From assembly GCA_015493425.1 (NCBI GenBank), contig WGDG01000066.1, positions 1 to 9,321 of the forward strand: a DNA stretch of 9,321 nt, given 5' to 3'. Below, one piece after another: positions 1 to 6,045 of the stretch. The notes under the pieces were generated by a model. It was given only the letters and a program-made list of their open reading frames with translations, searched no databases and was not told the origin of the DNA. The DNA is from Sulfurovum sp. GTDB lineage: Bacteria; Campylobacterota; Campylobacteria; Campylobacterales; Sulfurovaceae. Both the position numbers and the translations under genes were made by a program. Position 1 is the stretch's first letter; every line of letters begins with the position of its first letter.

Positions 1-808
1 GTACTCTCATGTGTGTCAGGTAGCTCTCTCCAAAGGTCATAAAAAATCGGATGCGCTTGAGGTGCGGAATATTTTTGACCAGTGATTCCATCTCTTCGTG
101 GTAGAGCAGGTAGCTGTCCTTTGGACCCACTTCGGGGTAGTCCCATACCTGTTTGATTTCCATCGGTTCGGTCTCTATCCACTCACCCTCACCATTCTCG
201 TTTCTTTGCCAATAACGCCCTTTGGCACTCACCTCACGCAGGTTGATCTCGGGGTTGAAGTTGGTCGCAAAGGGGTAGCCGTGGTCACCGGCGTTGCAGT
301 CGAGGATGTCGATGGTGTGGATCTCGTCAAAGTAGTGCTTTTGCGCATAGGCGACAAAGACATTGGTCACGCCCGGGTCAAACCCGCTGCCAAGCAGTCC
401 CATGATGTGCTGCTCTCTAAAGAGCTGGTCGCGTGCCCACTGTTCTTTGTACTCAAACTTCGCTTCGTCAGGGTGTTCGTAGTTGGCTGTGTCAAGGTAG
501 TCAACCTGACACGCCGCACAGGCATCCATGATGGTGAGATCCTGATAAGGCAGTGCCACATTGATGACAATGTCTGCTTCTATCTCTCTGATGAGCGAGA
601 CAAGCTCCTCGACACTGTCCGCATCGACCTGTGCTGTGTTGATGGCAATACCGGTTTTTGCTTTGACATTTTGGGCGATGGCATCGCATTTGCTTTTGGT
701 ACGGCTGGCAAGGGTGATCTCTCCGAACGTGTCGGCATTCATCGCACACTTGAATGCAACAACATTCCCGACACCGCCGGCACCGATAATAAGGGTTTTG
801 TTTGACAT
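1..808 (-). CDS. Carboxynorspermidine/carboxyspermidine synthase (saccharopine dehydrogenase-like), 3' end off the window
   Basis: 269 residues are read from the ATG at 808-806 and no stop is reached, so the C-terminus lies beyond the left edge (full-length relatives are about 400 residues). An AAGGAG Shine-Dalgarno (819-814) sits 5 bases before the ATG. The N-terminus has a Rossmann dinucleotide motif, GAGGVG at residues 9-14, followed by a saccharopine-dehydrogenase-type body with GSGFDPGVT at 140-148 and NFNPEINLREV near 183-193. The family (COG1748, often labelled LYS1 or saccharopine dehydrogenase) includes the Campylobacter and Vibrio enzyme that condenses aspartate beta-semialdehyde with putrescine or diaminopropane using NADPH. 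I choose that function over lysine metabolism because of the taxonomic context and because speA lies at the other end of the window. It is cytosolic. It is divergent from the Cys-rich gene and appears to have its own promoter. Family is confident; exact substrate is inferred. Confidence 0.85.
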   Translation of the reverse strand, partial: MSNKTLIIGAGGVGNVVAFKCAMNADTFGEITLASRTKSKCDAIAQNVKAKTGIAINTAQVDADSVEELVSLIREIEADIVINVALPYQDLTIMDACAACQVDYLDTANYEHPDEAKFEYKEQWARDQLFREQHIMGLLGSGFDPGVTNVFVAYAQKHYFDEIHTIDILDCNAGDHGYPFATNFNPEINLREVSAKGRYWQRNENGEGEWIETEPMEIKQVWDYPEVGPKDSYLLYHEEMESLVKNIPHLKRIRFFMTFGESYLTHMRV

Positions 809-834
809 GGAAGCTCCTTGGGTAAAGTAGTGTT

Positions 835-843
835 ATTTTAGCA
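835..843 (-). promoter_or_regulatory. Extended -10 promoter for the carboxyspermidine synthase gene
   Basis: Read on the minus strand, TGC then TAAAAT (843-835) forms an extended -10 box. It would start transcription near 828, giving a leader of about 20 bases that includes the AAGGAG site. No good -35 hexamer is visible, which fits the vegetative sigma factor of Campylobacterota. A second possible -10, TACAAT at 860-855, lies upstream. This is sequence inference only. Confidence 0.45.
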
Positions 844-861
844 TAATTGGGGTTATTGTAG

Positions 862-895
862 CAGGATACTCCGTTATTTACAGGATGTATCCTGT
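862..895. promoter_or_regulatory. Palindrome with an extra half-site, possible operator
   Basis: Bases 880-895 read ACAGGATgtATCCTGT, two perfect 7-base inverted arms around a 2-base centre. A further half-site CAGGATAC (862-869) forms a perfect 8-base inverted pair with GTATCCTG (887-894). The block lies about 20-50 bases upstream of the predicted minus-strand -10 and 48 or more bases upstream of the predicted plus-strand -10 at 946-951. A dimeric regulator could reach either promoter. The regulator is unknown. Confidence 0.35.
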
Positions 896-942
896 CCCAA
901 GAATTGAGAGGGGGAGGTTCAATCCTCTTCTCAGTGCATGAT

Positions 943-951
943 TGCTAAAAT
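943..951 (+). promoter_or_regulatory. Extended -10 promoter for the Cys-rich repeat protein gene
   Basis: TGC followed by TAAAAT at 943-951 is the same extended -10 sequence as on the opposite strand at 843-835. Transcription would start near 958, giving a leader of about 105 bases before the ATG at 1063. No convincing -35 is seen. Confidence 0.4.
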
Positions 952-990
952 AGTAGCTTTATTAACAGTAGATAACAGGTAGTGTAATCA

Positions 991-1047
991 GGAGGAGCGG
1001 GAAATGTCTTGATGGCATTACTTCCCAATATATTGCATGATACATGA
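991..1047 (+). promoter_or_regulatory. Possible leader start-stop mini-ORF and 11-residue ORF
   Basis: A strong GGAGGAG (991-997) is placed 6 bases before ATG-TCT-TGA (1004-1012), a two-codon ORF. Its stop overlaps a second ATG (1012) that opens an 11-codon ORF, MALLPNILHDT, ending at 1047, just before the true Shine-Dalgarno of the main gene. It lies within the predicted leader. Such an arrangement could modulate translation of the downstream gene, but it is short enough to be chance. Confidence 0.2.
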
Positions 1048-1062
1048 AAAGGAGAGAGGATT

Positions 1063-2313
1063 ATGAAAAAAGCTCTAATAATAACGCTTATTACGTTGGT
1101 TACAGTGCTCTATGCACGTGAGATACCGTCAAAAGATCTTAAGGTAACAGTGGGGAAAGATGTACAATTTGGATCTGTTAAAGCGAAAATAGTACGTTTT
1201 GGCGGTTTTACAACACCGGAATGTAAACTTGCTGTCAGTATGGATGGTACATACTTCTTTTTCAAAAAAGTGAACAGTACCTGTAAAACACTTACCAATT
1301 CCAAGGGTGTCAAAATTGTGTGTAATACCAATAAGTCAGTATGTAAAACACGAAATGAACTGATCAATATTATACAAAACAATAAATCTTCTCAAGCAGA
1401 TCAAACAGATGATACGCTTCCTTCCTGGTGTAATGCTTCTCATTTAAACAGAACCGAACATACGATTTGTGCTAACGATGAGTTAGGGAAGTTAGATAAA
1501 AAACTTGCGAGTGTTTACGGTGCAGTTAAGGCAGATGGAAAAGACAAAACACAACGAGCGTGGCTGAAGCAGCGTAACCGGTGTAAAAGTGATGTTACAT
1601 GTATCAAACAAGCCTATGAAGAGAGAATAGAACAGTTAAATAGCCAAAAGGAGCAGGAAGATCTTTCAAAAGCAATGCAAAGCTCTACCTTTGCGTTAAT
1701 GAAAAGCTGGTGTGATGCGGATGATGTTTCTGCCTGTCTATCGGTAGGTGTCATTTATGATGAAGGTAAACAAGGTGTTTCTGTTGATGATGGACAAGCA
1801 GTTATCTATTACCGTAAAGCATGTGATCTGGGAAGTGCCAAAGGATGTGCCTACTTGGGATTGATGTATGGCAATGGTGAAGGTGTAAGCAGAGATTTGA
1901 ATACGGCTCTGTATTATCTGGATAAAGGATGTGCAAAAGGGCATCAAAAGGCATGTGAGAATGCTGATGCGGTAAGGGACAGTTTAAAAAATATGTTTCG
2001 GGGTGCACGAAAAGATGCATGTTACAGGATCAGCCAATATGGACCGCAAAGGGTTTGTCTTGAGGGAACAGGAGGAGATGCCTGTTATGGACTTAAAGAC
2101 TATGGCCTGCAGCGTGTGTGTAAAGAGGGAGCAGGCACAGATGCCTGTTACGGACTTAAAGACTATGGGATGCAACGCGTGTGCAAAGAGGGTATAAGAA
2201 GCGATGCATGCTATGCATTGAAAGATTATACGATGCAGAGATCATGTCAAAACTTCAAAGGTTCAACGACGTTTTGGCTGATATTGGCACATTATGGCTA
2301 TTATGTAAATTAA
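1063..2313 (+). CDS. Secreted Cys-rich protein: LprI/DUF1311 domain, Sel1-like repeats and four C-x11-C tandem repeats
   Basis: 416 residues. AAGGAG (1049-1054) fixes the ATG start. Residues 1-18 form a signal peptide (MKK, hydrophobic core, likely cut after LYA), so it should be periplasmic or surface-exposed. Residues 19-115 are unassigned and carry four cysteines. Residues 120-193 match the LprI N-terminal domain (DUF1311) pattern: WC123, C136 with NDELGKLDKKLASVY, QRAWLKQRNRC174 and C180, then AYEERI. Residues 210-300 are Sel1-like repeats with cysteines always spaced C-x7-C (217/225, 254/262, 290/298), as in Helicobacter Hcp proteins. Residues 318-401 are four exact 21-residue repeats with C-x11-C, followed by an aromatic tail. 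The 22 cysteines are an even number and mostly paired, suggesting a disulfide-held fold. It appears monocistronic, and its base composition is lower in G+C than its neighbours (for example 21 of 60 at 1261-1320). The known LprI role in lysozyme inhibition is only suggestive here; function is unknown. Confidence 0.85.
   Translation: MKKALIITLITLVTVLYAREIPSKDLKVTVGKDVQFGSVKAKIVRFGGFTTPECKLAVSMDGTYFFFKKVNSTCKTLTNSKGVKIVCNTNKSVCKTRNELINIIQNNKSSQADQTDDTLPSWCNASHLNRTEHTICANDELGKLDKKLASVYGAVKADGKDKTQRAWLKQRNRCKSDVTCIKQAYEERIEQLNSQKEQEDLSKAMQSSTFALMKSWCDADDVSACLSVGVIYDEGKQGVSVDDGQAVIYYRKACDLGSAKGCAYLGLMYGNGEGVSRDLNTALYYLDKGCAKGHQKACENADAVRDSLKNMFRGARKDACYRISQYGPQRVCLEGTGGDACYGLKDYGLQRVCKEGAGTDACYGLKDYGMQRVCKEGIRSDACYALKDYTMQRSCQNFKGSTTFWLILAHYGYYVN
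2014..2265 (+). repeat. Four in-frame 63-bp tandem repeats encoding C-x11-C units
   Basis: Units begin at 2014, 2077, 2140 and 2203, each exactly 63 bp (21 codons). All begin DACY, with consensus DACYGLKDYGxQRVC followed by a variable 6-residue linker. Units 2 and 3 are most alike at DNA level (about 49 of 63 bases), while units 1 and 4 are more diverged. Exact length retention suggests structural units that spread by tandem duplication. Confidence 0.95.
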
Positions 2314-2340
2314 ATTGCTAAACCGTAAATGGTATATAGC

Positions 2341-3255
2341 CTACCCGTAAAGCGGTACCACCCAGAGGGTAAAGAGAAAAAGCACGGGAATAAAGAGCAG
2401 GGTACTTAGCAGTATCAATGCAGTCACATCCTGCGGACGGCAGTCGTAGAGTGAGGCAAGATTGATGTTTGCAACGGCAAGCGGGGTCATCATTTCCATT
2501 AAAATGACCGCCTGTACAAAAAGCGGCAAGTCGGTCAGTGAGAGAATGAGTGCGCTGAAGAAAGGGACGAAGAGAAACTTTTGGCTGAGTGTACCTACAA
2601 AGAGTTTGGGGTGTACCTCCCGTATCTTGATGCCGTAGAGAAAGGTACCCAGCAAAAAGAGCTGCAGGACAATCCCGGCATAGGCACCCATCTTGAAAAA
2701 CTCCAGTATTTGCCCAGGCAGCGTGACATGTGTAAGGTTGAGTACCATCGCAACAGCTGAAGCAGGGATGATGGGGATCTTGATGATGTTAAGCAGTGAG
2801 GTTTTGACATCGAAGCTGCCGCGTGAGTAGATGTACGCACCCAGTACATAGACCACCACCACATTGGCAATGTTGATGAGGGTAGTGTAGATGACACTCT
2901 GCTCACCAAAGAGGGCGATGCCAAGTGGAATGCCGATGTTACCTGTATTGCCCACAAAGCCTGCGATGGAAAAGATGGAACGTTTTTTAGGATCATCGAA
3001 AATGATTTTGGCAATATAGATAGAAGGAATAAGCAAAATGAAAATAATGCCAAAATAGATGCCTACAACACTAAAGTGCTCCCAGTGCAGTTTGGCGGTA
3101 CTGAATCCCCATACACTTACAAAGGGCTGCATGAAATAGACCGACATCAAGGTCAGTGTCCTTGAGTCTATCTGTGTTTTGAAAATACGTTTGGCAAGGT
3201 AGCCCAGTGCGATGAAAGCATAGACAAAGAGAATGGAAAGCAGTGTATGTATCAT
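2341..3255 (-). CDS. AEC-family (auxin efflux carrier-like) membrane permease
   Basis: 304 residues, a usual length for bacterial AEC transporters. The protein is almost wholly hydrophobic, with about ten predicted membrane spans (for example 4-24, 37-51, 63-85, 120-143, 231-250, 278-300). The signature GNTGNIGIPLG lies at residues 102-112, and a second helix-break region MTPLAVANINLAS at 256-268 is typical of the C-terminal half. It sits in the inner membrane. Bacterial members export or exchange small organic acids or amino acids (malate and others), but the substrate cannot be read from the sequence. The start at 3255 is supported by family-like N-terminal sequence but has no Shine-Dalgarno; a TATAAT box ends only 7 bases upstream, so the mRNA may be leaderless. 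It converges on the Cys-rich gene with a 27-base gap and diverges from the DedA gene. Confidence 0.88.
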   Translation of the reverse strand: MIHTLLSILFVYAFIALGYLAKRIFKTQIDSRTLTLMSVYFMQPFVSVWGFSTAKLHWEHFSVVGIYFGIIFILLIPSIYIAKIIFDDPKKRSIFSIAGFVGNTGNIGIPLGIALFGEQSVIYTTLINIANVVVVYVLGAYIYSRGSFDVKTSLLNIIKIPIIPASAVAMVLNLTHVTLPGQILEFFKMGAYAGIVLQLFLLGTFLYGIKIREVHPKLFVGTLSQKFLFVPFFSALILSLTDLPLFVQAVILMEMMTPLAVANINLASLYDCRPQDVTALILLSTLLFIPVLFLFTLWVVPLYG

Positions 3256-3262
3256 GAGCGTT

Positions 3263-3271
3263 ATTATAGCA
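3263..3271 (-). promoter_or_regulatory. Extended -10 promoter placing transcription start at the AEC start codon
   Basis: On the minus strand TGC-TATAAT (3271-3263) is a perfect extended -10. Only 7 bases (3262-3256) separate it from ATG at 3255, so the expected start site is at or next to the A of the ATG. No -35 box and no Shine-Dalgarno are visible. Confidence 0.55.
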
Positions 3272-3314
3272 GAGCTTTAGTGACAGAGAAGAGATGGCGG
3301 CATTAGTGAAGTTT

Positions 3315-3323
3315 TGGTAAGAT
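3315..3323 (+). promoter_or_regulatory. Extended -10 promoter for the DedA gene
   Basis: TGG-TAAGAT at 3315-3323 would start transcription near 3330. A leader of about 20 bases would include TTAGAGG (3335-3341), a moderate Shine-Dalgarno 7 bases before the ATG at 3349. No clear -35 is seen. Confidence 0.4.
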
Positions 3324-3348
3324 ACGCCATTCTATTAGAGGTTGGATC

Positions 3349-3903
3349 ATGGACTTTTCTTCACTGGAGACCTGGGGATATCTGGCGGTAGCTTTTTTCT
3401 CATTTGGCGGTTCCTTTTTTATTGTTGCGGCAGCAGGTGTATTTTCCTACATGGGGCATATGGATTTGACAACAGCACTGGTCGTTGCGGCAGTTGCAAA
3501 CTTTATGGGGGACAATTTTCTTTTTTACCTTGGCAAGTATCAGAAAAAAGAGGTAATGCCTTACTTCAAAAAGCACAAGCGGAAGCTGGCGCTGGCAACG
3601 TTGATCATGCGAAAGTACGGTGTACTGGCGATCTTCATTCAAAAGTTCATCTACGGGGTCAAGACTCTGGTGCCTATTTCTATGGCGCTGTCCAAGTATG
3701 ACTTTAAAAAGTTTGTCTTCTTCAACTTCTTTGCGTCGATTGTTTTTGTGTGTGTTATCGGGTTGAGTGCCTATTTTGCCAGTGAGCCGATTATTGCAAT
3801 GTTCGAAGGGCTGAAACACCGTCCATGGCTGGCACCGCTCTTTGCCGTTGCAGTGCTTGGGATACTCTGGTATTTTTTGACACGCTTGACGAAAAAGCGC
3901 TGA
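3349..3903 (+). CDS. DedA/VTT-domain integral membrane protein
   Basis: 184 residues, near the usual 190-220 for DedA proteins. The order is typical: an N-terminal re-entrant hydrophobic stretch (10-35), a second hydrophobic stretch with NFMGDNFLFYLGKY (51-64), a basic cytoplasmic stretch PYFKKHKRK (71-79), a second re-entrant motif FIQKFIYGVKTLVP (96-109), and membrane spans at 124-143 and 161-178, ending TKKR. In the canonical motif F-x3-R-x3-G-x-R-x3-P the arginines are replaced by lysine here (K99, K105). The family includes inner-membrane lipid scramblases and undecaprenyl-phosphate or phosphatidylethanolamine flippases needed for envelope homeostasis. Which activity this one has is unknown. 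The start is fixed by the TTAGAGG site; a frame-shifted alternative at 3342 has no family match. It is transcribed alone and its stop is 3 bases from the convergent patatin stop. Confidence 0.85.
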   Translation: MDFSSLETWGYLAVAFFSFGGSFFIVAAAGVFSYMGHMDLTTALVVAAVANFMGDNFLFYLGKYQKKEVMPYFKKHKRKLALATLIMRKYGVLAIFIQKFIYGVKTLVPISMALSKYDFKKFVFFNFFASIVFVCVIGLSAYFASEPIIAMFEGLKHRPWLAPLFAVAVLGILWYFLTRLTKKR

Positions 3904-3906
3904 ATT

Positions 3907-6003
3907 TTACCTGCTTAGCCAGTAAATGAGACTTGGGAGATTTTCAATCCCAAAGTAGAGGTAGTTGTTGTCCTGCACATTGCCGTGGCGGTAGACATAG
4001 GTCATACGGAAGATATCCATGACATCGAGGTAGACGTTTCCGCCGTATGCCGTATCTCTATCGTAGAAACGGTGCTCTATATTTCCAAAGGCACTGACAC
4101 CGCCACCTACGGTCAGAAAATCATTGTATTCACTAAAAGCATCAGCATCGAACCTGACAAAGTCACCATCATTTTTGTGCACATTGTAGGAGGCTTTGAA
4201 GTCCAGACCGTTGAGAAAGCCAAGTTTATGGTACCAGTAGCCTTCATAGGCTAAGGAGAAACCGCCGTTAACGGTATCGACGGAGAGCTCCGTGGGAATG
4301 AAGCGCAGTATATTCCTGTAAGCCGCCTCATTAGGGTCATAGGGGGCATTGATGGGGAGGATATCCCACCCCTCCTGCTCTTTGAGCATGCCCGAGGCCA
4401 GCCATGCACCAAGTCCCATTACCTTGGCGGTTGGTTTGTAGCCCGGATAGACCTTGGCGCGTTCGTTTTCAAGGTAGGTGACACGGTCGACAAGGTAGCG
4501 CAGCGGCCGTTTGTACCAGTTGTCGATATCTTTTCTGGCATAATAGAGAAATGTTCCCTTTTTAACAGGCAGGTAGCGCATATCAAGCTTGCCGAGAAAG
4601 GCTTTGAATGCATCTGCACTGTAGCGTTTGCTGTCTGGAAGCTTTCGGTCGAATGCGTAGTAGATGGCCCCGTAGCGGTTGTTTCTGTCGGGTTTTTCGA
4701 GGTGAAACTCCGTAGCCCTGAAGAAGCGGTAGGCGGTGTAGGCCTCTTTGCTCTTGTCAATGTTGAGCTTTTTCATCAGCAGATCCATCCGTTCAGGCTG
4801 TGAAAGGTTATTGTAGATGCCGATTTTGCCTAGTTTGTCCGCAAGCTGGTAGATGGCATCGTAGACACCGACATGGTAGTCGTAAAGACGGAAATTCCGA
4901 TCAAGAAAGGCACCGAAATGCTCGAGAAAGCCTGCCGTAAGCGGATGGTAGCGTGATGAGAGGATGAGTTTTCGCTCCGGGTGCCTTCTGAAGTAGCGGT
5001 TGATCGCCTGGTAGAGTTTCATCTGTTGTAGAATTTCTACGGAATTGACCATAGGAATGAGACTTGAAGAGAAAAAACCTATAGGGGGCTCCTCCTCATC
5101 TTCATCTGAAGACGGCGGCTCCTTACGCATATTGTTGGGGTCGATCAGCAGAAAGTTGTTCGCTTTTGGATTGAGCACCGTTGCTAACCCCAAGGGAATA
5201 TTGTCGTAAACGCCACCATCAATGAAGTAGCTTTCACGTACCCTGCCTTTGTAGGCATATCGCAGTTTGACCTGTTCGAACGCGCCGGGAAAGGCGGAAG
5301 AAGCAAAGAGGACATTGACAATCCTGGTATAGTCCTTTTCGATACCAGGGATGGAGAGGTAAAAGAGGGTACTCTTTTCCGGCATTGTTTTGTTTCGTAT
5401 AGTTACTTTGCCTTGGTGTACAGTGAAATCGAAAGGTACCGAAAAGTTCTGATTTTTGATAGGGATGTTTTCATAGTTTTCGACAATGGGTGTGACCTTG
5501 GTAACGGTGAAGCCTATAGGTACACTGCACTCTTCCTTAAAAACGGGCTTTTCAAGGTGAGCCATAATCTTGTCAGCCTTTTTCCTTAGTGCCTTGCGGC
5601 TGAAAAGTGTGCTCTTGTTGTGCGGGTCACTGCCTTTGATGATGAGATCTTCAAGTCCAAGATTGACCCAGGTTTCGAAAAAGAGGTTGTCTTCGACAGT
5701 GTTTTGATAGGAGGCGGAAGGCTTTTGGCACCAGTATGTGGCAGTAAGCAGTGCATTGATGGAACCGGCAGAGGCACCTGCAACTGAACGAAGATTTGGT
5801 CTTATGTGCCATTTGGGTGAAGTATTGAGGGTGTTCAGCATCTTGATCATCGCCCAGTTGTAACCCGATTCATAGGCACCAAGGCTGACACCACCACTGA
5901 TGACTGTGGAAAAGTCAATATTTCTTGGCTGGGTGTGTGATGCAGAGAGCGTGGTAAAGAGGAGAGACAGGTAAAAGAGTGATTTTGGGAATAGTTTTCT
6001 CAT
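3907..6003 (-). CDS. Secreted patatin-like phospholipase with a C-terminal beta-rich (possible outer-membrane) domain
   Basis: 698 residues. Residues 1-22 form a signal peptide (basic start, hydrophobic core, likely cut near LSASHT), so the protein leaves the cytoplasm. The patatin domain spans about 28-290: oxyanion-hole loop GGVSLG (37-42), nucleophile elbow GASAG with Ser78, and catalytic Asp262 in DGG (262-264), giving the Ser-Asp dyad of a lipid acyl hydrolase. The oxyanion loop lacks the usual Arg/Lys and has V-S-L instead. A very acidic, proline-flanked insert lies at about 295-308, then a mostly helical middle (about 315-515). Residues 530-698 have alternating aromatic strands (for example FSLAYEGYWYHKLGF, VYLDVMDIFRMTYVY, YLYFGIENLPSLIYWL) resembling an outer-membrane barrel or anchor. 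The barrel is inferred; the last residue is Arg, not the usual aromatic. It follows aspB by 23 bases, with no Shine-Dalgarno and a strong hairpin upstream. Confidence 0.85.
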   Translation of the reverse strand: MRKLFPKSLFYLSLLFTTLSASHTQPRNIDFSTVISGGVSLGAYESGYNWAMIKMLNTLNTSPKWHIRPNLRSVAGASAGSINALLTATYWCQKPSASYQNTVEDNLFFETWVNLGLEDLIIKGSDPHNKSTLFSRKALRKKADKIMAHLEKPVFKEECSVPIGFTVTKVTPIVENYENIPIKNQNFSVPFDFTVHQGKVTIRNKTMPEKSTLFYLSIPGIEKDYTRIVNVLFASSAFPGAFEQVKLRYAYKGRVRESYFIDGGVYDNIPLGLATVLNPKANNFLLIDPNNMRKEPPSSDEDEEEPPIGFFSSSLIPMVNSVEILQQMKLYQAINRYFRRHPERKLILSSRYHPLTAGFLEHFGAFLDRNFRLYDYHVGVYDAIYQLADKLGKIGIYNNLSQPERMDLLMKKLNIDKSKEAYTAYRFFRATEFHLEKPDRNNRYGAIYYAFDRKLPDSKRYSADAFKAFLGKLDMRYLPVKKGTFLYYARKDIDNWYKRPLRYLVDRVTYLENERAKVYPGYKPTAKVMGLGAWLASGMLKEQEGWDILPINAPYDPNEAAYRNILRFIPTELSVDTVNGGFSLAYEGYWYHKLGFLNGLDFKASYNVHKNDGDFVRFDADAFSEYNDFLTVGGGVSAFGNIEHRFYDRDTAYGGNVYLDVMDIFRMTYVYRHGNVQDNNYLYFGIENLPSLIYWLSR

Positions 6004-6011
6004 AGCGGAGG

Positions 6012-6045
6012 GAAGAGAAGAGAGGCTTACGCCTCCTTTCTCTTC
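6012..6045 (-). promoter_or_regulatory. 15-bp hairpin with GUAA tetraloop at the aspB-patatin junction
   Basis: In the minus-strand transcript the arm GAAGAGAAAGGAGGC (6045-6031) pairs with GCCTCTCTTCTCTTC (6026-6012): 13 Watson-Crick pairs, one G-U and one A-C mismatch, closed by loop GUAA (6030-6027), a GNRA tetraloop. The last three loop bases are the aspB UAA stop. No U-tract follows, so it is not a standard intrinsic terminator. The sequence next to it, CCCTCC (6012-6007), can also pair with the GGAGG in the 5' arm, giving an alternative structure. It may act as a 3'-end stabiliser, a processing site, or a block to patatin translation. Confidence 0.6.

Noticed and set aside
98..805. Plus-strand open frame of 235 codons opposite the carboxyspermidine synthase gene
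   Set aside because: It is antisense to a clear Rossmann-fold enzyme with family motifs and a ribosome site; its own translation shows no recognisable domain.
902..932. Imperfect hairpin around GGAGG-TTCAAT-CCTC
   Set aside because: It relies on several G-U pairs or an asymmetric loop and lies upstream of both predicted transcripts, so it would not be in RNA.
1984..2175. Antisense cysteine-rich 63-codon frame across the tandem repeats
   Set aside because: Its repetitive look is only the reverse complement of the 63-bp units in the real gene.
2314..2340. Possible bidirectional terminator between the Cys-rich gene and the AEC gene
   Set aside because: Only a weak interrupted stem (GCTA/TAGC with an inner ACC/GGT) and no T-tract on either strand.
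3400..3819. Minus-strand open frame of 139 codons opposite the DedA gene
   Set aside because: Shadow frame; the plus-strand frame has the full DedA motif order and membrane spans.
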